From Candidatus Nitrosopumilus sp. (lineage in GTDB: Archaea; Thermoproteota; Nitrososphaeria; Nitrososphaerales; Nitrosopumilaceae): a DNA stretch of 33,571 nucleotides. The notes under the pieces are model-generated. The model was not told the origin of the DNA. It searched no databases and saw nothing but the letters and a program-made list of their open reading frames with translations. A program made the translations under genes and the position numbers. Position 1 is the stretch's first letter, and each line of letters starts with the position of its first letter. Positions 7,675 to 17,055 of this stretch are shown in pieces. The stretch lies in the NCBI GenBank assembly GCA_014384555.1, contig JACNFR010000048.1, forward strand, positions 1 to 33,571, in the 5' to 3' direction.

Positions 7675-9423
7675 ATGGAAAAAGCTTCAGATGATGTTTC
7701 AAATATACACAATAGATTTTCCCTTACTCTAGTTAATCCATCATCACACTATTTCTCACTAGTTGTTTCAATGGTAGTAGCCTCAGTTACAGTTCTTGCA
7801 GTATATTTTGGATATTTAAGTGACTTTGGATTTGAAGAGAATTGGTACAGATTGCCAATTGTTTTAGGAGTATTAGCATTAACACAATTATTAGATATAA
7901 GATTCTCAAAAAAGAAAGAATATTCAAAATCATTGCATTCCTCCCTTTTCGGAAATATGTTATGGACTGTTACACTTTTGATGGGAATACTTGCAAGTAT
8001 TGTTTTATCAAAAGACATGCAGTTATTCTTCATAACTTTTGGATTGTTACTTTTTGCAAGTTTCAGAATAGGGATTTACACTACAACACTTGGGGCAAGT
8101 CTCAAAAAAGCATGGGCAATTTGTTTTATCCAACCACTAGCAATGTATTTTGTATTAATTCCACAGGAGATGTGGATTTCAATCCTGAGTGAGCCAATTG
8201 GGTTAGGATATGGAATTTCATTTATGATAATTGCAAGTGTATGGTCAGTGGCCACAGACAGGGCCGGAAGGCCAGGAATGGAGAGCACACACAAAACAAT
8301 TCAAGCATACCTTGCATCACAAGGAAATGATTTTCATGATGCCGAAATACTCATGGAGGAGCGCTCAAGTGAAACCAAAATAGAAACATCACAAATAAAA
8401 TTTTCAACACAGAACGGTCAAAAAGAATTCAGAATAGTATTGCCAGGAATACACCCAGGACCATATCACCCAGTAGGAGGTAGCAACATTCCGTACCTAA
8501 TTTACAAGAATTTATCATCATCAGCGATGATTATGCACAGTATTTCAGATCATGCATTAAATCTTCCATCAAGGAATGAAGTTGAAAGATTTTTGAAAAA
8601 TTTAGAAAATAGCAAAGTCAAAGAAGAAGGCATGCAATGTACAGAACCGGTAACAGTTCAGATAAACAAAGCCAGAGTGACAGGATTACTTTTTGGAAAT
8701 AATCCATTATTGTTTTTATCATTGTCACCACATGGTATGGAGGATCTTCCAAGCTACATGAAATCAGAAATTATCCAGTATGCAAATAACAGAAATTATG
8801 CAAGAACATTGATTGTAGATACCCATAATGCAATGGGTAAGGAAATTTCAAAAGAAGATGGGGAAGACATGTTAAAGGCTGCCAAATCATGTTTGGATAC
8901 TCTAATTACAAAAAATAATTTCCCAATAGAATTCGGCTATGCCAATACGGATGAAATGGATGTATGGACAGAAGACTTGGGAATGGGAGGATTAGGAATA
9001 ATGTGTCTTAAAATAAATGAGAAAAAATATTTCCTCGGATGGGCAGATTCCAACAATATGGAAAATGGGGTCAGGGAGAAAATTATAGATATTTTTGCAA
9101 AGCGAGATTATCAATTACTTGAAATTTGTACATCAGATACACACTATGCACCAGTCAAAGCTAGAAACAGAAATGGATACTATCAATTAGGACTAATTAC
9201 AAGTGCAGACAAATTAGCAAAATGGTTTTTTGAAATTGCAAAAAGTGCAGAAAACAACATAGCATCAGCGAAATTTGAAATTTTAGAAAATGAGGCAAAT
9301 GTAAAAGTAATGGGGCAGGGAATATACGAAGATTATTCCAAGGCGCTAGATAACTCTCTAAAAATAACCAAAGGGTTCGTGATTGGAGGAGTAATATTGT
9401 TTGTAACTAGTCTGTTCCTATAG
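7675..9423 (+). CDS. DUF2070-family membrane protein
   Basis: N-terminal multi-TM region, then a soluble domain with GIHPGPYHPVGGSNIPYLIY, SPHGMEDLPS and VDTHNA motifs. Confidence 0.8.
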   Translation: MEKASDDVSNIHNRFSLTLVNPSSHYFSLVVSMVVASVTVLAVYFGYLSDFGFEENWYRLPIVLGVLALTQLLDIRFSKKKEYSKSLHSSLFGNMLWTVTLLMGILASIVLSKDMQLFFITFGLLLFASFRIGIYTTTLGASLKKAWAICFIQPLAMYFVLIPQEMWISILSEPIGLGYGISFMIIASVWSVATDRAGRPGMESTHKTIQAYLASQGNDFHDAEILMEERSSETKIETSQIKFSTQNGQKEFRIVLPGIHPGPYHPVGGSNIPYLIYKNLSSSAMIMHSISDHALNLPSRNEVERFLKNLENSKVKEEGMQCTEPVTVQINKARVTGLLFGNNPLLFLSLSPHGMEDLPSYMKSEIIQYANNRNYARTLIVDTHNAMGKEISKEDGEDMLKAAKSCLDTLITKNNFPIEFGYANTDEMDVWTEDLGMGGLGIMCLKINEKKYFLGWADSNNMENGVREKIIDIFAKRDYQLLEICTSDTHYAPVKARNRNGYYQLGLITSADKLAKWFFEIAKSAENNIASAKFEILENEANVKVMGQGIYEDYSKALDNSLKITKGFVIGGVILFVTSLFL

Positions 9424-10060
9424 TCTTCATTTGATCAACATTTCCGTAAAATTCATCAATAAATGATGCAAATTGAAAAATAGGAACTATAGGCACATTT
9501 TCAATAAAATCAATCTTATCTTGATATAATGTAACAATTACAGGCACAGCAATAGACCCAGGAGTTTTTGCAACATATTGCTTCGTTCTTTCAATTTGTT
9601 TTTTGACGGCAGTAGATAATGCAGATGTGCTGTAACGCCTCCAGTGTTTACAATCAATTAGGATTGCAATACCAAGTCTAATTCCCACAACATCTATTTC
9701 CATTCGAGGTTTTGTGAGCATAAAATTTTTTAAAACTGCAAAGTTTTTTTCAGACAATATTTCAGCAGTCAATCCTTCAAAGTCTCTCCAATCCAATTCA
9801 ATTGAAATTTCATCTATTGGAGAACCATTTTCAAGTAGAGCAACGGCAATTTTTAATTTATCACCATCTTCAAAATAATAGAAATTATCTTGTTTTGTAC
9901 CAATGTCATGTTTAATGAATTCATCTAAAACTGTTTTAGATTCAATAGAATTCATTTTAGTAACAGCAGCAAAGTCCTCAACAGATATGCCACCAGGAAT
10001 AATTGCTCGTAATCCAATTATCATTTTAGGGTTAATTTTCAATTGTAATTTTTGATTCAT
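9407..10060 (-). CDS. Restriction-endonuclease-like (PD-(D/E)xK/Mrr-type) protein with N-terminal HTH-like region
   Basis: RDFEGLTAEILSEKNFAV...MEIDVVGIRLGIAILIDCKHWRR resembles a D...(D/E)xK nuclease core. Confidence 0.6.
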   Translation of the reverse strand: MNQKLQLKINPKMIIGLRAIIPGGISVEDFAAVTKMNSIESKTVLDEFIKHDIGTKQDNFYYFEDGDKLKIAVALLENGSPIDEISIELDWRDFEGLTAEILSEKNFAVLKNFMLTKPRMEIDVVGIRLGIAILIDCKHWRRYSTSALSTAVKKQIERTKQYVAKTPGSIAVPVIVTLYQDKIDFIENVPIVPIFQFASFIDEFYGNVDQMKTIGTD

Positions 10061-10102
10061 ATTAGAAATAAAGGTTTTAGGAGCTAATAATATCAGGGTA
10101 TT

Positions 10103-12598
10103 ATGACATATGTTTTATTATGTCGTTTGAAAAGTAAAGATATGAAAATGATGCTAGTTACCATACTAGCAATCTCAGTATCTCTAATTACGTATGAAGA
10201 ATCTTTTTCAGAAAAAAGCACGTATTTTGATTCAATAAAATTTATTCAATATTTAGATGAAAACACAGCACTAGAAGAAGTACGGAATGGAAATCTTGAT
10301 GTATATTATTATACGATTTCCCCAGACAGATTAGAAACTAATCAAGCAAGAGAAGGATTGCAAGTTTTTGATTCCACAGGCGGATCATATAGCATCATTG
10401 TCAATCCTGCAGAATCTGAAGAATTTAATCCATTTTCAAGTCAAGAAATTAGATTTGCATTAAATTATTTGGTAGATAGAAAATTAATTGTAAATGAATT
10501 GATGGGAGGGTATGGAGCACCAATTATTTCATACTATACGCCTTCAGAGCCAGAGTATCTTACAATAATCGAACAATTAGAGTCATTTAATTTCAAATAT
10601 AATCCAAATCTAGCAAATGAAATTATTACAAAAGTACTAGAAGAAAAAGGAGCAAAAAAAGATAATGGTAAATGGCAAATAAATGAAAAACCAATTACAA
10701 TTACAATATTTATCAGAAGTGACGATCCTGTCAGAAAATCAATTGGAGAGATCTTAGCAGTGGAATTAGAGAAAGTAGGATTCACAGTAAAAAAAGACTT
10801 TGGAGATCTGAACAAAGCATATGTTGTTGTTTATGGTTCAAATCCATCTGATTTGAAATGGAGTTTATACACTGAAGGGTGGGGACGTTCAGTATTTGTA
10901 AAATACGACTCTATAGGATTAGGGCAAATGTATTCACCTTGGTTTTCAAACATGCCAGGATTCAACGATCCCACATATTGGAATTACAAAAATGACAAAC
11001 TAGATGAATTGACTCAGAAAATATACACTGGGGATTTTGAATCATCGGAGAAAAGATCAGAGTTGATTCAAGAAGCAGTGGTGGAGGGAGTCAACGAGTC
11101 AGTTAGAATTTTTTTGGCAAGTAAAATTGATCAATATGTTGTAAATGAAAAGGTAAGTGGGATAGTTAATGACTTTGGTGCAGGAGTTCCAAGTAGATTC
11201 ACACCAATTAATGCAAAAAGTGAAAATAACGAATTTGTAATAGGTGTAAAACAAATCTACCAAGCAGCATGGAATCCAGTCATGGGCTTTTCTGATAGTT
11301 ATAGTAGGCACATTTGGGGAATTATATCAGATCCTGCAACGTTTAAGCACCCATTTACTGGCGAAACATTTCCAATCAGGGCAGAGTGGCAAGTAGAAAC
11401 TGCAGGGCCAAATGGAAAACTCAATGTGCCACTAGATGCAAAAATTTGGAATCCAACATTACAAAAATGGAGCAATGTGTCTCCAAACACATTAGCAACA
11501 AGCAAAGTTGTGTTTGATTTTAAATTTAGTAATTGGCACAATGGAGAAAAAATGGATATGAAAGACATTTTGCATTCATTGTACTTTACGACAGAGTGGG
11601 GAACACAGACAGATGAAAACGATAAAACATTTGATACCGAATTCACACCAAGAGCAGCACAAAGTATTGAGACAATAATAGGAGTAAATCAAATTGATGA
11701 AGATACACTTGAGGTGTATGTAGACTATTGGCACTTTGATGAAGGTGAAATTGCAGATTGGGCCATATTATGGAATTCAATGCCTTGGGAGATTTCAGTT
11801 GCAATGGAAAAAGCAGTAATGGATGGTAAAGTTTCATTTTCCAGATCAGGGGCAACAAGCAAAAATGTTAACTGGTTATCATTAATCATTCCAAATGATG
11901 CAAATATCATCAAAGGATATTTGCAAGAATTCAAAGACAGCAATTACATACCCGAAGCATTAAATGAAGATAATCAAAATTTAAAATATTATCAAAGTAG
12001 ATATGATTCCTCAATACAGTGGATTGAAGAAAATAAGCATGCAGTAATTAGTAATGGACCATTTTATCTCAAATCATATTCACCAGAATCTAGAACTATT
12101 ACAGTGAATGCCTTTGAAGATAATTCATACCCATTTAAAATAGGAGAATGGGCGAAATTTGAAAGCACAGAATTTCCAATAATTAAAAAAATAGACTTGG
12201 AGAAGGCAGTTCAAAAAGGAAATGATTTCAAAATAAGCATAGAAACAAAGAATACAGATAGGATTTTGTACTTTATAACAAATAGTGAAGGAGAAGAAAT
12301 ATCATCAGAGACAATAAAAATTGAAAATGACAATACAGTCATAAATTTGTCTTTAGAAAAAACACAGAATTTTGGAATTGGTGCAAACAATATCAAAATT
12401 TTTGCAGTTTCAGATTTAGTTCTAAAACCTGATTTTTATGAATCAAGTTTTATGGTGACTGAAGAAAAAATAGAACTGCCAACAAGTTTAATGGAAAATA
12501 TAGAATTTTCAGAAAACAAATCAGACTATTCCATATTCATCATTCCAATAATAGCAATCATCGGAATTGTGATTTATCTAAAAAAGAGACAATCATAA
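10103..12598 (+). CDS. Extracellular solute-binding protein family 5 (peptide/Ni ABC-type), membrane-anchored; ATG at 10142 is an alternative start
   Basis: SBP_bac_5-like motifs: EIRFALNYLVDRKLIVNELMGGYGAPIISYYTPSEPEY, VVFDFKFSNWHNGEKMDMKDILHSLYF, NGPFYLKSYSPESRTITVNAFEDN; C-terminal TM YSIFIIPIIAIIGIVIYLKKRQS. Confidence 0.8.
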   Translation: MTYVLLCRLKSKDMKMMLVTILAISVSLITYEESFSEKSTYFDSIKFIQYLDENTALEEVRNGNLDVYYYTISPDRLETNQAREGLQVFDSTGGSYSIIVNPAESEEFNPFSSQEIRFALNYLVDRKLIVNELMGGYGAPIISYYTPSEPEYLTIIEQLESFNFKYNPNLANEIITKVLEEKGAKKDNGKWQINEKPITITIFIRSDDPVRKSIGEILAVELEKVGFTVKKDFGDLNKAYVVVYGSNPSDLKWSLYTEGWGRSVFVKYDSIGLGQMYSPWFSNMPGFNDPTYWNYKNDKLDELTQKIYTGDFESSEKRSELIQEAVVEGVNESVRIFLASKIDQYVVNEKVSGIVNDFGAGVPSRFTPINAKSENNEFVIGVKQIYQAAWNPVMGFSDSYSRHIWGIISDPATFKHPFTGETFPIRAEWQVETAGPNGKLNVPLDAKIWNPTLQKWSNVSPNTLATSKVVFDFKFSNWHNGEKMDMKDILHSLYFTTEWGTQTDENDKTFDTEFTPRAAQSIETIIGVNQIDEDTLEVYVDYWHFDEGEIADWAILWNSMPWEISVAMEKAVMDGKVSFSRSGATSKNVNWLSLIIPNDANIIKGYLQEFKDSNYIPEALNEDNQNLKYYQSRYDSSIQWIEENKHAVISNGPFYLKSYSPESRTITVNAFEDNSYPFKIGEWAKFESTEFPIIKKIDLEKAVQKGNDFKISIETKNTDRILYFITNSEGEEISSETIKIENDNTVINLSLEKTQNFGIGANNIKIFAVSDLVLKPDFYESSFMVTEEKIELPTSLMENIEFSENKSDYSIFIIPIIAIIGIVIYLKKRQS

Positions 12599-13084
12599 CA
12601 AACCATAATCTTTTAGAATTGGTTCTATTTGTTCTTCATTTTCAAGTTTTGAATATTCATCTAAAAGATTTTGATTAAGTTCATAGAAGGTATGTCCCCA
12701 TTTGAATTTGTTAAGCAGTTCCAAAGATTGCTCTTTAGAACCTAAAATAAACAAAGATGCAGACAATGCCTCAACAGTAGTTAGTCTATTTAATTTTGAA
12801 TAATTCACAGGATTGCCAGCAAGTAATGGAGGCAGTTTTCTTTTGATGCCTGCAAACGTTTTAGAGAATGCCTGATCTGCAAGATTCCATGAGCAATCAA
12901 TTCCAATAATAGAATGAATCTTTGATTTGTCTTTAGGGAGTAGTGTTTTTTCAGAAAAAGGATCCAAGACCAGCCCCTTAGAGCCAATTTTTTTAATATT
13001 TTGTGCAAGACCAAATTTCACCATTTTAGCAGCTGTGCATTTTTTTGGATCATCCTGATAAAACATTAAAACTTGTAATTTCAT
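12593..13084 (-). CDS. tsr3: Tsr3/DUF367 rRNA aminocarboxypropyltransferase
   Basis: YQDDPKKCTAAKMVKFGLA, LVLDPFSEKTLLPKD, GIDCSWNLAD and LPPLLAGNPVNYSKLNRLTTVEALSA are Tsr3 signatures. Confidence 0.92.
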   Translation of the reverse strand: MKLQVLMFYQDDPKKCTAAKMVKFGLAQNIKKIGSKGLVLDPFSEKTLLPKDKSKIHSIIGIDCSWNLADQAFSKTFAGIKRKLPPLLAGNPVNYSKLNRLTTVEALSASLFILGSKEQSLELLNKFKWGHTFYELNQNLLDEYSKLENEEQIEPILKDYGLL

Positions 13085-13118
13085 ATCAATAAAGAATAAA
13101 ATTCAGAGTATTTTGAAT

Positions 13119-16100
13119 TTACTCTAAAGTTTTGTATGTCACTTTATAATAAAATCTAGAAACTTGTTCCTCCTTGATTACATCAACATTCCAATTTGTA
13201 TCAGGTAAGAATTCAACAGAAGCAGGCAAAATACTGAATTTTTCTAGACGTACATCAGGACCACTATACCTTACATTAAGACTGATTCCATCGACGTCTA
13301 CAACATCATAAATTTGACCTTGTTTTCTAGTAGATTCTTTTACTAGACAATTAGCATCAGGCCCAATTATACAAACACCTGATGGAGTAGAGACTTTGAG
13401 GTTCACATTAGATTCATCTCCTCTTGAAGGAGTAATCAAAGAACCAGAAATCACCCTAGGGGCAATGGTTACATCATCAGTAATTTTTTCCTCAGTTGCA
13501 ATTGAAATTATCTTTGCAGAAATTCTATTTTCTTTCTCAATTACAGTATCAGATTTTATAGTAAGAGGTTTTTCAATTACCTCAAATTGGATAGACTTTG
13601 TCTCAAAATCGGCATCAACTGTGACTTCGTATATCCCAATAGAGGATGAATCATCAGGAATAGCAAATTGATGTGTGAATGAACCAGAAGGGCTTGGAAG
13701 AATAGAAGTTGTAGGTCCAGTATTTGTTCCACAAATAAATGAGCCACAGGTAATCTCAGTTTCAGATTTTTGGATAACACTTACCTCAAAGGCTTCAAGA
13801 TAGATTAGTTTGTTAGGTTTCCCGCTAATTACCACCACATCACCAGGATAGTATTCTTGTTTGTCAATGTCTACTAAAAGTGATAAATCATCATCTATAC
13901 CAAACACAAAATCATTTGCAACACTAAATTGGGCATTATCAGAAATACCAGAATATGATGCTTTTACAGTGTAGAGACCTTCACCAAAGATTGTTGCAGG
14001 TAATTCAAAGAGACTTGAAAAAGTACCACCTTGAGTTGGGTAAACAGAAGATTCATGAATTTGTTTGAATGGGAAAGTTCCGTCAAGTACTTGGATTGTA
14101 ACCCTTTCAGGAACTACAAGACCTTCATCGCCTTGTTGTCTGGAAATAACATTTCCAATGACTTTTAATTTTTCACCAGCTTTGTATAGGGATTTTTCTG
14201 TAGATACAAAGAGAGGAGTTGTAGACAAGGAATCATTTTCAGGATCTGCAGAAACTTTGAAGAAAAGTTCTACACTCTCAGAGGCAATAGAGGCCTTAAT
14301 TTTGTATACTCCAAAATTAGATTTTATTACATCCCTACCTTCATCAATTTTGAGATTTTGGTATCTTTCAGAGATTGGAGTTATCCAGGACCATGAAAAA
14401 CGTTGATTGTCAATAGTTGCTCCAGAATTACGTACACTTCCATCAGGTTTTGTGATTGAAATATCAATTGAATTATCACCAGTAGGCGGAATGGCACCAT
14501 TCAGATAAACAGTCTCGCCCAAACCATATACTTCCTTATCAAGGGTAATTATAGGACCACCTTTCAAATCTAGAGAATCAGCAATAGAAAATATGTTGGT
14601 TGCAGTGAATGACTGGTACTCAGATTCTACCACATAGTTTCCAGTAGTAAAAATATTTTTAGTTACATCAACTTGAACTGAATAACGTCCAGAAGTTTCA
14701 GGGATTGCGGAAAAATCATAACCTACAACCACATTATTATTTTTTGACAAAGATTGGATTTCCAATGGAGAGCCATCCTCATGTGAAATGGTGATTTTAA
14801 CTCCGGCACCCGTACTGTAACTAGAATTACTATAAGGATCCTTTACAAAACCACTAATCGTCATAGTATCTCCAAACTCATAGGAAGCCATATCCATCTG
14901 GACTGTAAGTGGCTCATCAGATGCAACAAAGTTTTCAGGATCATCCACTACAGGAATGATAATTTTAGCAGTTCCAACATCTTGAGATACAGAAATTCTG
15001 TAATCACCCAATCTAAGAGAATCATTAGGAATTTTAAATGAATATGTAAAAGAGCCGTCACCTTGAACAATTACTCCATCTAGAATTTTAAATCCAGAAT
15101 CACTACCAGAAGAGGTACTTTTAAGGGCAATTTGTTTTGTTTGAACAACTTCCAAATTCATAGTACCGACAAAAACATCATTCAGTCTGCCAGAAATATT
15201 TACAACATCCCCAAGACCATATGCTTTTTTATCAGTCCATAGAGATATTGGTACATCTTCTTTGAAATCCTCTACAACTTCAAATGAAGTAGTAGCAGAC
15301 CTATCAAAATATTCAGCATGTATGTTATAAGTTCCATATCTAGGATTAACAGTAGTTATGTAAATCTTAGTTTCAAATGTATCACTAGAATTGGGGAAAA
15401 TATGTCCTTCATCTATTACATTATCACCATTATCAGTTACGATAAATTTCATTCCCTGAAATGGAATGATCTCATCATTAGATGCAATAATAGTCACCCA
15501 TTGACCTGGAAGATATTGGGATTTGTCAGTAATTATTCCAAGTGTCCCTTCTTCTTTAATTTCTTTTTCAATTATTTCATATCCTACTGAAAAACTAGTT
15601 ATGTCAGTTGCACCAGCATAACTTACAGATACATCATAGTTTCCTGCATTAATCCCCAAGACCTGATGTAAACTAAGCGTAGTTTCATAATTCAGATTAA
15701 GATCAGGATACATTGTTATAATTTTATTAAAATTTGTACCAGTGATTGTAATTACAATTTGTTCAGGTTGGAAAAATGGTTTCACAACATAAACTTCTTC
15801 AGAAACAGTTCCAGAAATAACAGCAACATCACCAAACAGGTAAGAAGGTTTGTCTGATGAAACAGTTACACTAACATCGTCAGATTCTTGTGTTACAATT
15901 AATTTACCATTTGATTTTCCTATAGTTGCAGTTGCAAATTTCCAATCATTAGAACTGCCAGAATCAAATCCATCATAGATTCTCTGCCAAGAAGTAAAAT
16001 CATTTTTTAAATCTGAAATGACAGGAGTCTTGTCAATTACAACTCCATTTTCATTTCGAAGTTCAACTGACTCGTTTAGATCAGTAAACCAGAGTTTTTG

Positions 16101-16385
16101 ATAAGAATAGGTTAGAAATTGTCCAGGTTTAATCACAGTACCAGGTGGAACAATCATTGTTTTTTCAAGGATTGTTGTAGATGCAACACTCCATCCACTC
16201 AAATTAATTTCAGAATCAGTAGGATTGTACAATTCAACCCATTCAGAAATAGATGCAGAATCATCACCTAAAGGATTAATGTCAACTTCGTTAATTACAA
16301 TATGATCAGTGATTTGAGCATATGCAGGTACTATAATTCCCGCAAAAAAGAGCACAGATAATGCTAAGAGTACATTACGATTCAT
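13119..16385 (-). CDS. Large secreted surface protein: N-terminal lamin-tail domain plus repeated Ig-like/MG2-like modules
   Basis: Signal peptide; IVINEVDINPLGDDSASISEWVELYNPTDSEINLSGWSV (LTD); repeated D+xxYxxGDxVxISG motif. Confidence 0.82.
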   Translation of the reverse strand: MNRNVLLALSVLFFAGIIVPAYAQITDHIVINEVDINPLGDDSASISEWVELYNPTDSEINLSGWSVASTTILEKTMIVPPGTVIKPGQFLTYSYQKLWFTDLNESVELRNENGVVIDKTPVISDLKNDFTSWQRIYDGFDSGSSNDWKFATATIGKSNGKLIVTQESDDVSVTVSSDKPSYLFGDVAVISGTVSEEVYVVKPFFQPEQIVITITGTNFNKIITMYPDLNLNYETTLSLHQVLGINAGNYDVSVSYAGATDITSFSVGYEIIEKEIKEEGTLGIITDKSQYLPGQWVTIIASNDEIIPFQGMKFIVTDNGDNVIDEGHIFPNSSDTFETKIYITTVNPRYGTYNIHAEYFDRSATTSFEVVEDFKEDVPISLWTDKKAYGLGDVVNISGRLNDVFVGTMNLEVVQTKQIALKSTSSGSDSGFKILDGVIVQGDGSFTYSFKIPNDSLRLGDYRISVSQDVGTAKIIIPVVDDPENFVASDEPLTVQMDMASYEFGDTMTISGFVKDPYSNSSYSTGAGVKITISHEDGSPLEIQSLSKNNNVVVGYDFSAIPETSGRYSVQVDVTKNIFTTGNYVVESEYQSFTATNIFSIADSLDLKGGPIITLDKEVYGLGETVYLNGAIPPTGDNSIDISITKPDGSVRNSGATIDNQRFSWSWITPISERYQNLKIDEGRDVIKSNFGVYKIKASIASESVELFFKVSADPENDSLSTTPLFVSTEKSLYKAGEKLKVIGNVISRQQGDEGLVVPERVTIQVLDGTFPFKQIHESSVYPTQGGTFSSLFELPATIFGEGLYTVKASYSGISDNAQFSVANDFVFGIDDDLSLLVDIDKQEYYPGDVVVISGKPNKLIYLEAFEVSVIQKSETEITCGSFICGTNTGPTTSILPSPSGSFTHQFAIPDDSSSIGIYEVTVDADFETKSIQFEVIEKPLTIKSDTVIEKENRISAKIISIATEEKITDDVTIAPRVISGSLITPSRGDESNVNLKVSTPSGVCIIGPDANCLVKESTRKQGQIYDVVDVDGISLNVRYSGPDVRLEKFSILPASVEFLPDTNWNVDVIKEEQVSRFYYKVTYKTLE

Positions 16386-16523
16386 CTTTGATTCCTGATT
16401 TGATTGCCTAATAGACTCATTTTAGAATGGAATTGAGGAAAAGTTGAGCTTGTTGTTAAAGTCAGATATCTTAAAACCATCAAAATTTAAACCCATTTTT
16501 TAGTATTAAGGCATACGTAGGAA

Positions 16524-16778
16524 TTATCCTTGAGAATAGTCACATTTTGGGCATTTTTTACCGATAATCCTAGAACCGCATTCCATGCATATTCCATCAC
16601 CCACAGCATTTGTAATGGATTGCCGTCTCTTTTGGACATATATTTTGATTAGGACATAGAACAGTATTCCAATTAAAGCAGAATAATGAAAGGGAACGTA
16701 TTGTGTAATTCCAAGAACTATAAGAAAAATACCTGCAATCAAGATTATATCTCGTCTTTCAAATTTCAATAAACCCAA
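16524..16778 (-). CDS. Small membrane protein with C-terminal zinc ribbon
   Basis: Two hydrophobic segments, then CMECGSRIIGKKCPKCDYSQG. Confidence 0.65.
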   Translation of the reverse strand: MGLLKFERRDIILIAGIFLIVLGITQYVPFHYSALIGILFYVLIKIYVQKRRQSITNAVGDGICMECGSRIIGKKCPKCDYSQG

Positions 16779-16803
16779 GAAACGGCATAATTCATAAAAA
16801 CAT

Positions 16804-16873
16804 GCCGGAGCTCAGACTAAATTAGTTCATTTCATTTCAAAGTCATTTCTCTAACTCTTCCTCATTGCTCGGC
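16804..16873 (-). ncRNA. Candidate C/D-box sRNA
   Basis: On the minus strand: GCCGAGC-(A)-ATGAGGA ... TTGA/AATGAAATGA ... CTGA-GCTCCGGC. Near-consensus C box, exact D box, and flanks pairing over 7 bp with one bulge. Guide target not determined. Confidence 0.4.
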
Positions 16874-16909
16874 AGTTAGAGTAGGAGTAATTTGATAATA
16901 AGAAGATGG

Positions 16910-16983
16910 TGGGATCGGCGAAATTTGAATTCGCGACCTCTGCGTCCCAAACGCAGAATCATACCAAGCTAGACCACGATCCC
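16910..16983 (-). tRNA. tRNA-Pro (anticodon TGG)
   Basis: Minus strand GGGATCGTGGTCTAGCTTGGTATGATTCTGCGTTTGGGACGCAGAGGTCGCGAATTCAAATTTCGCCGATCCCA: 7-bp acceptor GGGATCG/CGATCCC, anticodon stem CTGCG/CGCAG with loop TTTGGGA, T-loop TTCAAAT. Confidence 0.93.
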
Positions 16984-17055
16984 AGTAAAACCAGAAAATC
17001 GCCCAATTTAAGCTTCACAGATAATCATTTTAAAGGTAAAATCAGGATCGAAATC

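Noticed and set aside
9407-10060. Endonuclease-like gene as part of a restriction-modification system
   Set aside because: No adjacent methyltransferase or specificity subunit; the methyltransferase at 303-932 is distant and looks like a small-molecule/UbiE-type enzyme.
15318-15590. 90-aa plus-strand ORF inside the LTD/Ig-like gene
   Set aside because: Antisense to a coherent 1088-aa protein with repeated domain motifs; no plausible homology.
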